Assembly (NCBI GenBank): GCA_033220425.1
Contig: CM065652.1
Coordinates: 930,001 to 994,000 of the forward strand
Length of the DNA stretch: 64,000 nt
DNA from: Lepraria neglecta
Lineage: Eukaryota; Ascomycota; Lecanoromycetes; Lecanorales; Stereocaulaceae
Direction of reading: 5' to 3'
Of this stretch, positions 63,456 through 64,000 are shown one piece after another (the first letter of the stretch is position 1; each line of letters opens with the position of its first letter). The notes below the pieces were generated by a model. The model had not been told where the DNA came from and did no database searches. It saw only the letters and a program-made list of their open reading frames with translations. A program made the translations under genes and the position numbers.

Positions 63456-64000
63456 CGTTGTTCCTGAAAATATTAAAGGTGAAACATTTGACGCAGGACT
63501 AGGATTCGTTGTCTGGTAAGTCAGCTGGAATCGAGATAAAAGGGAAAACGAGATGTAAAATGGAGGATTTAACGTATAAAGAATGCACCGCTGCAATTTT
63601 ATTGACCAATGCGGCTTAGGATAGGACGGTCCCTCTTGTGTCGAGGCAATTTCAAGGCGATAGGCACAGCGTTGTTTCATGAAATTTGATCCGATGTACG
63701 ATTGGAAGCTGAGGGGTTATGCAGCGACTGGCCAATGATGACCTTACATGTGGGGTCTTTCGGGTTATTAGACGTTTCGATATATGCATATATGCAAGTG
63801 AGATCAAGGCTGGGAAGTGATTCCATTGGTGGGCCCACAAAACGGGATCCAATTAGAAAACAACGTGGTGGCTTATTATTACGCGCAACGCCATGTTGCG
63901 ATACTACAGGGAAGAGAAAAAGAAGACATAGGCAGAACAGAGCAACGTAATAGGAGTATACTTGAACTCATCTGTAATACATGCAATCACGTAGGCTGGA
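63456..64000. other. Intergenic region to the right window edge
   Basis: This contains the WSC gene promoter side. An 82-codon plus-strand frame at 63702-63950 has no feature, and no gene crossing the right edge could be recognised. Confidence 0.4.

Overview
The window is nuclear DNA from a filamentous ascomycete (Pezizomycotina). Most genes are split by short GT-AG introns of about 47-96 nt, often with a CTAAC/CTAAT branch site. The gene set is typical of the group: Hsp30, CFEM and WSC surface proteins, eisosome protein 1, an Sfk1-type membrane protein, a killer-toxin-like GH18 chitinase and an NLR-type N-terminal domain. The genus cannot be told from the sequence alone. Exon coordinates are hand-derived from splice motifs and frame continuity.

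Layout. 0-46 kb is an ordinary euchromatic stretch. In order it holds: a Ser/Pro-rich gene cut by the left edge (-); two small secreted proteins; Hsp30 (-); a conserved disordered protein (-); an M20 peptidase (+); an amino-acid permease (-); a GPI-anchored CFEM protein (-); an MFS transporter (+); 14-3-3 (-); a SERCA-type Ca2+ ATPase (+); an SHPRH/Irc20-like SNF2-RING protein (+); Sfk1 (+); Eis1 (-); a tyrosine-phosphatase-like protein (+); a disordered protein abutting PRA1 (both -); an Erj5-like ER J-protein (+); a His-rich membrane protein (-); a GH43 remnant (+); and a second J-protein (+). Calcium, ER and plasma-membrane homeostasis genes are well represented, but nothing suggests a dedicated cluster.

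46.2-58.6 kb is a repeat island. It contains three solo LTRs of one family, each with its own perfect 5-bp target duplication, a diverged fourth relative in the opposite orientation, a decayed Tc1/mariner-type transposase piece with RIP-like stops, and a 5'-truncated Ty3/Gypsy fossil with its 3' LTR. Two apparently intact genes sit inside it: a 13-exon, 1153-residue killer-toxin-like chitinase, and a single-exon 268-residue protein of a fungal family without known function. Both are preceded by the same unusual sequence arrangement, an 18-bp palindrome followed by two 16-17-bp direct repeats. This is the most unusual signal in the window.

58.6-64 kb returns to unique sequence, with an NLR-type N-terminal-domain protein lacking a visible NACHT (one apparent frame break) and a WSC-domain membrane protein. 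Several genes have single apparent frame breaks at or near homopolymers, which could be assembly errors.
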